DNA of 64,000 nt from Paracoccus onubensis (GTDB lineage: Bacteria > Pseudomonadota > Alphaproteobacteria > Rhodobacterales > Rhodobacteraceae), in the NCBI RefSeq assembly GCF_003591515.1, contig NZ_QZCG01000005.1, positions 62,001-126,000 on the forward strand, read 5' to 3'. Shown here piece by piece: positions 37,969-47,127 of the stretch. The notes beneath the pieces were generated by a model. That model was given only the letters and a program-made list of their open reading frames with translations. It did not search any database and was not told the DNA's origin. Numbering within the stretch: the first letter of the stretch is position 1; each line of letters opens with the position of its first letter. The position numbers were made by a program, and so were the translations under genes.

Positions 37969-39048
37969 CTAATCCGTCCCCTGAGTCTGCCAGGCACATA
38001 TTCCCAAGAATTCACCCTCATCCACGTCCTTGTTGGGGATGAGTCTGCTTGCCCCCTCGCGGCAGGTGACCGTGTAGTCATCATATCCCGCCATATCGGC
38101 AAGGATCTGGTCCCAGTGCCGATATTGTACGGTATGGCCCTCGCCTGGATAGACAACGGCTTTCACGACATTGGAGAACGCGGATTGCCACTGCCGCATC
38201 TCTTCGACAGGCACCGCCTCATCGGCTTCACCGTAATAAAGGTAGACAGGCGCCTGAATTTTCGTTGTGTCGGCCACTGCATCCTGACCGCAAACCAGCA
38301 TGGATTCATGCGTCAGTGCAGCCGGATCGCCCAATTGCCCGCCAACATAGAAAGAGCGCGTTCCGTCGGCATAGGCTTTCGTCTGCCAGCCCGGAATGAC
38401 CAGCACCGGTGATCCGGGCACGCCCCACCAGTCCTTGGGGTTATGGGTATAGGCGGCAAGGCTTTCGTTCCAATCTTCCGCGCTGCGCGAACAATCCGGC
38501 TCTGTCCGGGTCGGAAGGGTTCGGGACACCGCGGCGCCCGCATGGATCGAAATGACCCGGTCCGGGACGGCTTCCGCAAGATGCGCCGCATAGGCCCCGC
38601 CGCCTGAAATCGCCATGATCGCAAATTTGTCGATGCCGAGATGATCCAGCACAGTCAGCACCTCGTCTGCGTAATCCGTATATCCCAGGCTTGGGTCGAA
38701 TTCGGATTCCCCGAAACCGTTCCGCTCGACAGAGATGATCCGAAGCCCGAGTTCCTCCCGCATGGTGCGGGCGAACTCGGTCAGCTGGAATGCCTCGAGA
38801 CTGGTACCCTGCCCTCCGATGAACACGACAGGCCGATCTTGCTCGTTTCCCTCATCGATATAGAAGGAGACCCGCCCATCCTTTGACAGCGAATGCACTT
38901 CCGCCCCGATATGGTCGAATTCATCCTGAAGCCGGAACGCTTCAGGATCGCGTGGCGGCAGATCCGCTGCCACGATGTCGTCGGATATCGCCGGGGTTGC
39001 GCCTCCGATGCCATAGGCGGCAATCGCGGCGAGATGCAGTCTCTTCAT
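37969..39048 (-). CDS. Exported alpha/beta hydrolase
   Basis: 359 residues with a putative signal peptide (1-22, ending TPAIS). The fold motifs are FIGGQGTSLEAF (oxyanion loop region), the nucleophile elbow AISGGGAY, an acidic residue region YYGEADEAVP and the terminal histidine EGHTVQYRHW, giving a Ser-Asp-His triad. Substrate unknown. The ATG at 39048 is preceded on the minus strand by a strong ggaggt. Confidence 0.82.
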   Translation of the reverse strand: MKRLHLAAIAAYGIGGATPAISDDIVAADLPPRDPEAFRLQDEFDHIGAEVHSLSKDGRVSFYIDEGNEQDRPVVFIGGQGTSLEAFQLTEFARTMREELGLRIISVERNGFGESEFDPSLGYTDYADEVLTVLDHLGIDKFAIMAISGGGAYAAHLAEAVPDRVISIHAGAAVSRTLPTRTEPDCSRSAEDWNESLAAYTHNPKDWWGVPGSPVLVIPGWQTKAYADGTRSFYVGGQLGDPAALTHESMLVCGQDAVADTTKIQAPVYLYYGEADEAVPVEEMRQWQSAFSNVVKAVVYPGEGHTVQYRHWDQILADMAGYDDYTVTCREGASRLIPNKDVDEGEFLGICAWQTQGTD

Positions 39049-39358
39049 CTGGGATACCTCCGTAAGGAAATCCGCATAGCCGACAACAGACCTGCCGGCG
39101 CGGAAGAATTGCCGAAAATGTGCAAGCCTCCTGCAGTTTAAACAGGGTGGCCGGCAGCAGCAGGCAAAAAGCGCAGAAAAATAGACAGAATACGCAAACT
39201 CATGCTGTTCTGGCTTTCGTAGGATCTTGCAAGAAGATCATGCCTGCGGGTGACGGAGCGACAAGGGGCCATCGGCCGGAAAATACTTGGTTTGCGGCCC
39301 CACCTGCTTCATGCTTGCGGCACGAATATCTGCAATTCCCTGCAACGCGGAAGTGATC
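39049..39358. promoter_or_regulatory. Divergent region between hydrolase and LysR genes
   Basis: No gene seen. At 39223-39239 there is a dyad gatctt-N5-aagatc containing the palindrome tcttgcaaga. It lies 120 bp before the LysR start and could be an autoregulatory site. The remainder shows no structure I can name. Confidence 0.35.
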
Positions 39359-40276
39359 ATGCATCTGCAACTTTCCTTTCGGACACTCCGCTACATCGTG
39401 GAAACGGCGGATTGCGAAAGCGTGACCGAAGCTGCACGAAGACTGAACGTCACCCAGCCCTCGGTTTCATCCGCCGTGGCACAGGCTGAAAAGGAACTTG
39501 GCGTTCAGATTTTCATACGCCACCATGCGCGCGGAATGACCCTTTCCGTCGCGGGGAAACAGCTGGTCGACGAAGCCCGGCTGCTGCTGGCGCAGGCAAC
39601 CGAATTCGCACGCCTGACGCAGTCCCTTGGCGACCCGCTTAGCGGCGAGATCGTCGTCGGCAGCTTTCCGACCCTTGCGATGCGCTACATGCCGCAGATC
39701 ATCGGCGGGTTCGCCAAACTGTTTCCCAATATCAGCGTCCGACTGATCGAAGGCGATCAAAACGAGATCCTGTCGGCACTTGCCAGTGGCCGGATGGAGG
39801 TCGCGCTGGCCTATGATTTTGCACTGCCGCCCGAGATTCACGGGCACGAGCTGGCTGCCTTGCCGCCCTTTGCCCTGCTGGCCCCGGATCACCGGCTTGC
39901 AGGCGAAAAGGCCGTGCGGCTGGCGGATCTGGCAGATGATCCTTTCATCCTGCTGGATCTGCCCCATTCACGCGATTACTTCAGTAGTCTGTTCGCGGCC
40001 TGCGGTTTGCGGCCGAATATCGCTTTCCGCACCCGCTCGCCCGAACTTGTACGGGGGCTGGTGGGCAATGGCAGGGGATTTTCCCTGCATAATGTGCTGC
40101 CGCTTGGCCCGGTTGCTTATGATGGCAGCCGCATTGCGATGCTGCCTGTCCATGATGATCTGCCGCCTGCGCGCGCGATGCTGTTGCATCTGGCCCGTCA
40201 GGATCTGCGTCCGGCGGTCCGGGCGTTTTCGGACCATTTGCGCAACGCATTTGCCGCCGGTGCATTCGCTGCGTAG
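39359..40276 (+). CDS. LysR-type regulator 1 of the 39-56 kb cluster
   Basis: 305 residues from the ATG at 39359 (ggaag upstream); the longer frame from 39287 adds a non-conserved leader. HTH region: VTEAARRLNVTQPSVSSAVAQAE. The effector domain includes ILLDLPHSRDYFSSLF, closely paralleled by LLDMPHSSDYFLSMF in the LysR at 54269, so the two are paralogues. It lies upstream of and parallel to the TRAP operon, which it probably controls. Confidence 0.9.
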   Translation: MHLQLSFRTLRYIVETADCESVTEAARRLNVTQPSVSSAVAQAEKELGVQIFIRHHARGMTLSVAGKQLVDEARLLLAQATEFARLTQSLGDPLSGEIVVGSFPTLAMRYMPQIIGGFAKLFPNISVRLIEGDQNEILSALASGRMEVALAYDFALPPEIHGHELAALPPFALLAPDHRLAGEKAVRLADLADDPFILLDLPHSRDYFSSLFAACGLRPNIAFRTRSPELVRGLVGNGRGFSLHNVLPLGPVAYDGSRIAMLPVHDDLPPARAMLLHLARQDLRPAVRAFSDHLRNAFAAGAFAA

Positions 40277-40493
40277 CCAATGGCTTTTTCCTGCATAGAT
40301 TCGACCCGCCCCAACATTGAATAGCGTCAATTTATGCGCCGCATAGGCAGTCGTTTTCTCGATGGCCAAACTTCTTAAACTGCTGCGATTAAAGGCAGTT
40401 TTTTTGGCATTTGCTGCGATTTTGCAGCCAGTTTTCTGTTGCGGAAAAGGTATCGCGCATCCGATCATCATGAAAACACAACAGGAGGTTCGG
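40277..40493. promoter_or_regulatory. Control region upstream of the TRAP operon
   Basis: Contains a LysR-type dyad attga-N6-tcaat (40316-40331), a 7-bp stem aaactgc/gcagttt (40377-40383 and 40395-40401) running into seven T (about 40399-40405), which may be a terminator or attenuator, and a direct repeat tgctgcgatt at 40381-40390 and 40412-40421, 31 bp apart. The TRAP binding-protein RBS aggaggt ends the region. Confidence 0.5.
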
Positions 40494-41474
40494 ATGAAAA
40501 GACTTGCCAGGAATACGCTGGTTTCGGCAATTGCGATGCTCATGATCGGAACGGGCGCCACGGCTGAAACGAAGATGCGGCTTGCGGTCGAAACCACCAG
40601 TGGCGATCCGACGCATGTCATGCTTTCGACCTTCCGCGACGCGCTGGCGGAAAGTGCGGGCGATGAGGTGTCGTTCGTGTTCAACGATGGCGGCTCTCTG
40701 GGCGACGAACACGCCCTGAGCGAGTTGATCCGCGCGGGCGCCGTCGATGTCATCCCGATGGGAACAGACGGCGTTGCGGCGCTTGATAATCATTATGCGA
40801 TTTTCGACACGCCATTTCTGTTTGCCAGCAAGGAACAGGCGCGCAGCGCGCTGGATGGTGAATTCGGCGAGGCCATGGCCTCATCGCTGCGCGAAAAGGC
40901 CAATCTGGAGGTCCTGGCTTTTGGCGAGTTGGGCGTACGCGTCATCAGCAATTCCAAGCGCGAGATCAGCACTCCCGCCGATTTGTCGGGCCTGAAACTG
41001 CGCACCCCCAGCAGCCCCACGCGGATGATGGCGTTCCAGACTTTGGGTGCCGCGCCCACGAATCTGCCTCTGGGCGAGGTCTATATGGGCCTGAAGCAGG
41101 GCGTCATCGACGGGCAGGAAAATCCCCTGTCGGTCATCAAGGAATTCTCATTGCATGAAGCGCAGCCTTATATCTCGCTGACGAACCACATCTACACGCC
41201 GATCACGCTGGTCATGAATGGCGCTGCCTATGACGCGCTGGACGATGAGATGAAAGCCAGCGTCAAAAGCGCCGCCGAAGCCGGGGTCGCCGCAACCCGC
41301 ACCTTGTCGGACGAAAGCGACGCATTGCTGGTCAAGGAATTCCGTGATGCGGGCATAACCGTCACCGAACCCGACATCCCCGCCTTCCAGAAAGCCGCAG
41401 AGCCCGTGCGCGCCAAAATCGCCGAGGTCGTCTCGGTCGAATTCATGGACGCGATCGAGGGCATGATCCAATGA
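40494..41474 (+). CDS. dctP: TRAP transporter solute-binding protein (DctP family)
   Basis: 326 residues from the ATG at 40494 with a perfect aggaggt RBS. The signal peptide ends at about residue 24 (GTGATA). The mature part starts ETKMRLAVETTSGDPTHVM, the DctP-fold entry. Carboxylate-binding candidates are R149 in FGELGVRVISN and R170 in GLKLRTPSS, the arginine that normally salt-bridges the ligand's carboxyl group. So the substrate is probably an organic acid. The last 4 bases overlap the isomerase-like gene. Confidence 0.92.
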   Translation: MKRLARNTLVSAIAMLMIGTGATAETKMRLAVETTSGDPTHVMLSTFRDALAESAGDEVSFVFNDGGSLGDEHALSELIRAGAVDVIPMGTDGVAALDNHYAIFDTPFLFASKEQARSALDGEFGEAMASSLREKANLEVLAFGELGVRVISNSKREISTPADLSGLKLRTPSSPTRMMAFQTLGAAPTNLPLGEVYMGLKQGVIDGQENPLSVIKEFSLHEAQPYISLTNHIYTPITLVMNGAAYDALDDEMKASVKSAAEAGVAATRTLSDESDALLVKEFRDAGITVTEPDIPAFQKAAEPVRAKIAEVVSVEFMDAIEGMIQ

Positions 41475-42247
41475 ATCATATGCAGAAAACCTACCCGCAA
41501 TTCATGCCCGACGGCTCGGGCGATCTGGCACGGATCGGCCTGATCTACATCGCATCTTCCGTCGTTATGGAGGAAGAGATGTGGGCCATGTCGGCGCGGG
41601 GCGTTTCCACCCATACCGCGCGCATCCGTCTGCCCAAGGTCACCGTCGAGGGGATCGAAGAGATGATGAACGCGCCCGAACTTGAAACCGCGGCGCGTCA
41701 TGCCGCCGCGCCGCCCATCGACGTTTTGTGCTTTGGCGGCACAAGCGCTTCGTTCCTGCATGGAACCGCCTACGACAAGGCGTTGATCCAGAAGATCGAA
41801 GGCTGGGTTCCGGGGCCTAAGGTCACTACCGCCTCGACCGCAACACTGGCCGCGCTTCGGCAGGTCGGCGCCGGCAAGGTGGCACTCGCGACCCCCTATG
41901 TCAGCACGATCCACGAACGCGCCATCCGTTTTCTGTCGGAAAACGGTCATGAGGTGGTAAAAAGCGCGCATCTCGACATCACCGACGACCATGCGCTGGC
42001 CGAAGTTCCGCTGGAAAAGGTTTATGATCACGTTCTGTCGGTCGATCATCCCGATGCAACGGCGATTTTCGTCTCCTGCACGAATTTCCGTACTGTCGGC
42101 GCGATTGCGGCGCTGGAAGAACGGCTGGGCAAACCCGTGGTCTCTGCCATTCAGGCGTCGTTCTGGCACTGCCTGGATCTGGCGGGCGTGAAAGGGGCAA
42201 AGCCCGGATATGGAAGCCTGTTCAAGGGGTACGAAGAAGATGTCTGA
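41471..42247 (+). CDS. Maleate isomerase / Asp-Glu racemase superfamily protein
   Basis: 258 residues. Two cysteines are in the active-site positions of the superfamily: C87 in VLCFGGTSASF and C203 in FVSCTNFRT. Two cysteines point to a racemase/isomerase mechanism as in maleate isomerase rather than to arylmalonate decarboxylase, which has only the second. It is embedded between the TRAP binding-protein and small membrane subunit genes (ATGA overlap before, 8-bp overlap after), so it probably acts on the imported acid or its enantiomer. Confidence 0.85.
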   Translation: MNHMQKTYPQFMPDGSGDLARIGLIYIASSVVMEEEMWAMSARGVSTHTARIRLPKVTVEGIEEMMNAPELETAARHAAAPPIDVLCFGGTSASFLHGTAYDKALIQKIEGWVPGPKVTTASTATLAALRQVGAGKVALATPYVSTIHERAIRFLSENGHEVVKSAHLDITDDHALAEVPLEKVYDHVLSVDHPDATAIFVSCTNFRTVGAIAALEERLGKPVVSAIQASFWHCLDLAGVKGAKPGYGSLFKGYEEDV

Positions 42248-42731
42248 CAGTGTTACTGCCGATCGCCCGCGCGGCGCGGTGCGGCGCCATGCCTTGGCAA
42301 TTGTCGAGACCGCCGCCATTCTTCTGCTGGTCATCCTCGTGACGCTTGTTCTGTGCAATTCGATCGGGCGATACCTGTTCTCGCGCTCGCTGCCCTGGAC
42401 CGAGGAGATCGTGACAGCCCTGCTGATGTGGCTTGGCGGACTGGGCATTACGGTGGCCGCGCTGCGCAACGGGCTGATATCCTGCGCGATCTGGACGTCG
42501 CGGCTTGGCGTCGCTGCACAGAATCGCCTTCGGATAGCGCAAAATCTGTTCGGCATCGCGACGATGGCCGGGCTTGCATGGTTTGCCTGGCAATATCTGG
42601 GAATCTTCGGAGGCGATATCACTCCGCTGATCGGAATGCCCAAGGCCGTGCCGATCAGCGGCATCATCGGCTGCGCGGCGGGGATGTCGCTCGCCTTCGT
42701 CATCGACCTGATCGCACCGGAGGATCTGTAA
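42240..42731 (+). CDS. dctQ: TRAP transporter small membrane subunit (DctQ family)
   Basis: 163 residues from the ATG at 42240, four hydrophobic helices, with the DctQ-type LPWTEEIVTALLMWLGGLG motif after the second-helix loop. It forms the membrane complex with DctM. Overlaps the isomerase-like gene by 8 bp and the dctM ATG by one base. Confidence 0.88.
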   Translation: MSDSVTADRPRGAVRRHALAIVETAAILLLVILVTLVLCNSIGRYLFSRSLPWTEEIVTALLMWLGGLGITVAALRNGLISCAIWTSRLGVAAQNRLRIAQNLFGIATMAGLAWFAWQYLGIFGGDITPLIGMPKAVPISGIIGCAAGMSLAFVIDLIAPEDL

Positions 42732-44011
42732 TGCTGGGCCTTGCTGCTATAACACTCGGTGTTCTGTGCGTTCTGGTGCTGCTTGGGCTGCCGGTGGTGA
42801 TATCGCTGGTCGCGTCGGTCCTGATGTTTCTGGCATTCTCGGGCGGATGGGCGCTTGCCCTGCCCCAGCAGGTGCTGGCGGGCGTCGGGGATTACCTGCT
42901 GATTACTTTGCCCCTGTTCATTCTGGCCGGGGGTATCATGAACACCACCGGCATCGCGGACAAGCTGTTCGATTTCGGCGCGGCTCTCGTGGGATGGATG
43001 CGGGGCGGCCTGGCGCATGTCAATGTCGCTTCCAGCGTCATGTTCGGCGGCATGATTGGCACATCGGTCGCCGACCTCGCGGGAACCGGGTCGGTGATGA
43101 TCCCGAAAATGAAGTCCAGCGGCTATCCCGGCCCCTTCGCGGCTGCGGTCACGGCGACCTCTTCCGGGATCGGGGTGCTGATCCCGCCAAGCTCACCGAT
43201 GATCCTGTATTCGGTGGTGACCGGCACATCCCTGGGGGCGCTGTTTCTTGCCGGAGTCGTTCCCGGAATATTGATGGCCGGGGTGTTGATGATCACCATT
43301 TCGGTCCTTGCCCGCAAAAGCGGCTGGCAACCGATGAATTCGTTCGAATGGTCGCGGGTCACGCATACAGGTATTCATGCGATCCTGCCGCTTGGTATGC
43401 CGGTCATGATCCTCAGCGGGCTCATCTTCGGCATCTTCACCGCGACCGAAGCCGGAGCCTTTGCCGTGGCCTATGCCCTGGCGCTTGCGGGACTGGTTTA
43501 CCGCACCCTGACACTGACGAAGCTGCGTCAGGCATTGGTGGATTCGGCCATCCTGACGGGTGAGGTTCTGATGGTCGTGGGTTTCTCTACCGCGCTTGGC
43601 TGGGCCTTGTCGCAGGCGGGCGTGCCATCGGCACTTGCTCTTGGGGTCGACGGCTTGTTCCCGTTCGAAAGCGTGACGATGCGCATCTTTGTCTTGCTGC
43701 TGCTGGCCCTGATCGCCGGCATGGTGCTTGACCCTCTGATTCCCATGATCATGCCGGTGCTGCTGCCGGCGCTTTTGGCGATGGATGTGGATCTGGTGCA
43801 TTTCGGCGTATTGATGGTGATGACCGTCGTGATCGGACAGGTTACGCCGCCGGTCGCCATCGCGCTGCTTGTCGCGGCCAAGATCGGCAAGGACGATGTC
43901 TGGGCAGTAACCCGCGCGAACATGCCGTTTCTTTACGCACTGGTCATCGCGCTGGTGATCCTGACATTGTTCCCGGCCCTGTCGACGACCCTGCCTGCAC
44001 TGATGAACTAG
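42731..44011 (+). CDS. dctM: TRAP transporter large permease (DctM family)
   Basis: 426 residues, about 12 helices, from the ATG at 42731 overlapping the dctQ stop. Typical segments: LPLFILAGGIMNTTGIADKL, GTSVADLAGTGSVMIPKM, IPPSSPMILYSVVTG and GQVTPPVAIALLVAAKI. It forms the Na+-coupled channel of the transporter. A perfect 8-bp hairpin lies 27 bp after the stop. Confidence 0.92.
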   Translation: MLGLAAITLGVLCVLVLLGLPVVISLVASVLMFLAFSGGWALALPQQVLAGVGDYLLITLPLFILAGGIMNTTGIADKLFDFGAALVGWMRGGLAHVNVASSVMFGGMIGTSVADLAGTGSVMIPKMKSSGYPGPFAAAVTATSSGIGVLIPPSSPMILYSVVTGTSLGALFLAGVVPGILMAGVLMITISVLARKSGWQPMNSFEWSRVTHTGIHAILPLGMPVMILSGLIFGIFTATEAGAFAVAYALALAGLVYRTLTLTKLRQALVDSAILTGEVLMVVGFSTALGWALSQAGVPSALALGVDGLFPFESVTMRIFVLLLLALIAGMVLDPLIPMIMPVLLPALLAMDVDLVHFGVLMVMTVVIGQVTPPVAIALLVAAKIGKDDVWAVTRANMPFLYALVIALVILTLFPALSTTLPALMN

Positions 44012-44311
44012 ACTGCGGGCAGGTGCCGGAACGGCATCCGCGCGGGCAGGAATATCCGCGCGGCGATCCGGAAGACCGGAAGAAAGGCATCCGCACCGCA
44101 AAGCAGCGGTGTCATGATGCATATTTTCCGATCATCGCAGCTTGAGGCGGGTTTTTCCTGCCTTCTACCACGGAATTTACTTCTTTTCTCTGCGGGACAC
44201 TTCGCGCAGTTCTGAATTGGACAACGGTTCCGCCAGCCATTCTGCGCCCTCGCGGCGCGCGCGATACGGACATTCCAAATCGCTTTGCCAAGATGACCCA
44301 AATCCAAGGAA
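44012..44311. other. Gap after dctM with a hairpin
   Basis: Arms ccgcgcgg at 44038-44045 and 44056-44063 form a perfect stem with a 10-nt loop, 27 bp past the dctM stop, possibly ending the TRAP transcript; no T-tract. The rest is non-coding as far as I can see and should hold the promoter of the monooxygenase gene. An aagga RBS lies at 44305-44309. Confidence 0.45.
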
Positions 44312-45568
44312 ATGAATATGACAGCCGAAAAAACTGATACGCTGGTTGTTGGCGCAGGTCAGGCCGGAATCGCCATGAGCGAGCATCTGACCGATATGGG
44401 TATTCCTCATCTGGTTCTTGAACGGAACCGCGTCGCCGAACGCTGGCGGTCCGAGCGGTGGGATTCCCTGGTCGCCAACGGCCCCGCGTGGCACGATCGT
44501 TTTCCCGGTCTTGAATTCGACGATATTCCCCCCGACACCTTCCCCCCGAAAGAGCGGATGGTCCGCTATTTCGAAGATTACGCGACGATGATCGATGCCC
44601 CCATCCGCACGAATGTCGAGGTCAGACGCGTCCGGCGCTGCGAAGGGCGTCCGGGCTTTCTGGTGACCACATCTCAGGGCGATATCGAGGCGCAGCGGGT
44701 CGTCGTCGCCACCGGTCCGTTCCAGCTTCCGTCATTCCCGCAGATCGTCCCACAGAATTCCGGCATCACCCAGATCCACTCATCCGCGTACAAAAACCCG
44801 GATGAACTGCCCGAGGGACCGGTGCTGGTCGTCGGCGGAGGCGCATCGGGCTCCCAGATCGCCGAGGAATTGCAGCGTGCCGGCCGCAAGGTCTTTCTGT
44901 CCATCGGAGAGCATTATCGCCCTCCGCGCTCCTATCGCCAGCGCGACTATGTCTGGTGGCTTGGTGTTCTGGGCAAATGGGACGAGATCACGATCCAGGC
45001 CAAGAAGAAGCATGTCGCCTTTGCCGTCAGCGGCTATGACGGCGGCAAGACCATCGATTTCCGTCGTCTGGGCAATGCCGGCATCACCCTGCTTGGCATG
45101 ACCACGGGCTACGAGGATGGCGTATTGAAGATCGCCGGTGATCTGGTCGAGAACATTGCCGAAGGGGATCGCGCCTATCTGGACGTGCTGCGCGAGGCCG
45201 ACGCATATGTCGAACGCAACGGAATCGACCTGCCGCCGGAACCCGAGGCGTGGATCATCCAGCCCGATCCGCCCAGCGTGAAAAATCCGATTCATGAACT
45301 GGATCTGAAACAGACCGGCATCATGACGATCATCTGGGCAACAGGCTTCAAATTCGATTTCAACTGGCTCGAGGTCGACGCGTTCCATCCCAACGGCATG
45401 CCATTCCACAAGCGCGGCATCTCGGCCGAGCAAGGAGTTTACTTCCTCGGCCTGCCAGAATTGACGAACCGGGCATCATCCTTCATTTACGGATGCTGGT
45501 ATGATGCCAAATACATCGCGACCCATATCGGGATTCAAAGAAACTACGTTTCCTACAGGAAAGCATAG
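44312..45568 (+). CDS. FAD/NADPH flavin-containing monooxygenase (CzcO-like)
   Basis: 418 residues. The FAD motif VVGAGQAGIAMSEHL (13-27) and the NADPH motif VVGGGASGSQIAEEL both match GxGxxG/A; HDRFPGLEF, and the late ATG motif WATGFKFDF complete the class B monooxygenase outline. Length is near that of YUCCA/TrkA-like enzymes. It should oxygenate N, S or carbonyl groups of an organic substrate in the cytosol. Stands between the TRAP operon and the dehydroquinase-like pair. Confidence 0.87.
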   Translation: MNMTAEKTDTLVVGAGQAGIAMSEHLTDMGIPHLVLERNRVAERWRSERWDSLVANGPAWHDRFPGLEFDDIPPDTFPPKERMVRYFEDYATMIDAPIRTNVEVRRVRRCEGRPGFLVTTSQGDIEAQRVVVATGPFQLPSFPQIVPQNSGITQIHSSAYKNPDELPEGPVLVVGGGASGSQIAEELQRAGRKVFLSIGEHYRPPRSYRQRDYVWWLGVLGKWDEITIQAKKKHVAFAVSGYDGGKTIDFRRLGNAGITLLGMTTGYEDGVLKIAGDLVENIAEGDRAYLDVLREADAYVERNGIDLPPEPEAWIIQPDPPSVKNPIHELDLKQTGIMTIIWATGFKFDFNWLEVDAFHPNGMPFHKRGISAEQGVYFLGLPELTNRASSFIYGCWYDAKYIATHIGIQRNYVSYRKA

Positions 45569-45748
45569 CCTGCCGTGCCCGGTATTGCGGCAAGCCATCA
45601 CGCAACGAGGTTTCATTCACGGCGCAGGGCTTGCCGCCGGCCGGGCGCGCCAATGAATGCACAGCGCAGGAAACGGTGACATCGCGCGTTTGGATCCGTG
45701 CAATTGCCCGCTACCCGCGCCGTGCCGCCCAGCAACAAGGATCACATC

Positions 45749-46195
45749 ATGCAGAACGTCATGTTCCTCAACGGCCCCAATGCCAATCTTTACGGGCTTG
45801 ACCCCAAAGGCACATACGGGACCGACAGCTTTCCCCAGATCGAGGCCGCCTGCATGGCCCGCGCCGCCGAACTTGGCTTCACGCTGGATTTCCGCCAGTC
45901 GAACCATGAAGGCGTGCTGATCGACTGGATTCAAGAGGCGCGGCAAAGCTGTGACGGGCTGCTGATCAACGCCGCCGGTCTGACCTATACGTCAATCGCC
46001 ATTCTGGACGCGCTGCTGGCATTCGACGGGCCGATCATCGAATGCCACATGAGCAATATCTGGAAACGGGAAGCGTTTCGCAGCCACTCGTTCATCTCGA
46101 AGGCGGCAACCGGGGTCATCGCGGGTCTGGGCGTGCAGGGCTATCTGCTGGGCCTGACTGCGATAGGCACGCTGATCGCCGAGCCTGCGGCATGA
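45749..46195 (+). CDS. aroQ: Divergent type II 3-dehydroquinate dehydratase
   Basis: 148 residues from the ATG at 45749. The type II fold motifs are LNGPNANLYG, then TYG with catalytic Y23, FRQSNHEG, INAAGLTYTSIA and IECHMSN. Five residues before Y23, where functional enzymes carry the lid-loop arginine (R19 in M. tuberculosis), it has D18 (LDPKGTYG). It is translationally coupled (ATGA) to a D-2-hydroxyacid dehydrogenase and sits among catabolic genes, so it may be a quinate-type catabolic enzyme or act on a different substrate rather than serve aromatic biosynthesis. Confidence 0.82.
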   Translation: MQNVMFLNGPNANLYGLDPKGTYGTDSFPQIEAACMARAAELGFTLDFRQSNHEGVLIDWIQEARQSCDGLLINAAGLTYTSIAILDALLAFDGPIIECHMSNIWKREAFRSHSFISKAATGVIAGLGVQGYLLGLTAIGTLIAEPAA

Positions 46196-47127
46196 CGGAC
46201 ACATTGGTTTTCTATAGTGGCCCGGATCCCTTCGAGCCATGGCGGGATGCGCTTGCCCCGCATCTGGGCAGCGATGTGCGGATCGAAGAGGCTGATGCCG
46301 TCACCGATCCCGAAACCGTCCGCTTTGCCCTTGTGTGGATGCCGCCCGAGGGGTTCTTTGCGCGCTTTCCCAACCTTCAACTGGTGATCAATCTGGGCGC
46401 GGGTGTCGATCGGCTGGTCGCGCGGAACGATCTGCCCGACGTGCCCATCACCCGATTGTCGGATCCCGAGATGGGCCGGATGATGGCCGGCTATGTGCTG
46501 TTTTCCGTGCTGCGTCACGCCCGCGACATCCCGCATTTCGAGGCGGCGCAGGCCCGGCGCGAATGGGCCTACAAGCATCCCCGCGCAGCTTCCGAAATCA
46601 CCGTCGCCATCCTTGGTCTGGGCGAACTCGGCGCGCTCGCCGCCACCGAGATCGCCCGTCAGGGATTCGATACCCACGGATGGGCAACCCGTCCCAAGGA
46701 TCTGCCCGGGGTCACCGTGCATTGCGGCGACGATGCGCTGGACGATGTGCTGGCGCAGGCCGATATCGTGGTCTGCATGCTGCCGCTGACGCCGGATACC
46801 TGCAAGCGGCTGGATGAAAACTGCTTCGGCAGGATGAAACCGGGGGCGGCTTTCGTAAATGTCTCGCGCGGGGAGGTCGTCGATCAGGATGCGCTGGTGA
46901 TTGCACTGCGCGATGGGCGGCTGTCGGGGGCGACACTCGACGTCTTCGAAACCGAGCCTCTGGCCCCGGATCATCCGCTGTGGTCACTTCCGGGTGTTCT
47001 GATCACGCCGCATCTTGCCTCGGTCGCGCTGCCGAACAGCGCAGCGCCCCAGATCGCCGCCAATATCCGGGCAACCCAAACCGGCCGAGCATTGGCGAAC
47101 GAGGTTTCGCGATTGCGCGGTTATTAG
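46192..47127 (+). CDS. D-2-hydroxyacid dehydrogenase (GhrA-like)
   Basis: 311 residues from the ATG at 46192, overlapping the dehydroquinase-like stop. NAD(P)-binding motif ILGLGELGALAA, then the LPLTPDT loop, catalytic arginine in NVSRGEVVDQ, glutamate in DVFETEPL and histidine in ITPHLAS. The short N-terminal catalytic domain resembles glyoxylate/hydroxypyruvate reductase A. It probably reduces a 2-oxoacid produced by the pathway. Confidence 0.9.
   Translation: MTDTLVFYSGPDPFEPWRDALAPHLGSDVRIEEADAVTDPETVRFALVWMPPEGFFARFPNLQLVINLGAGVDRLVARNDLPDVPITRLSDPEMGRMMAGYVLFSVLRHARDIPHFEAAQARREWAYKHPRAASEITVAILGLGELGALAATEIARQGFDTHGWATRPKDLPGVTVHCGDDALDDVLAQADIVVCMLPLTPDTCKRLDENCFGRMKPGAAFVNVSRGEVVDQDALVIALRDGRLSGATLDVFETEPLAPDHPLWSLPGVLITPHLASVALPNSAAPQIAANIRATQTGRALANEVSRLRGY

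Noticed and set aside
41228..43018. 596-codon minus-strand open frame
   Set aside because: It is antisense across three TRAP/isomerase genes and has low-complexity composition with no recognisable domain.
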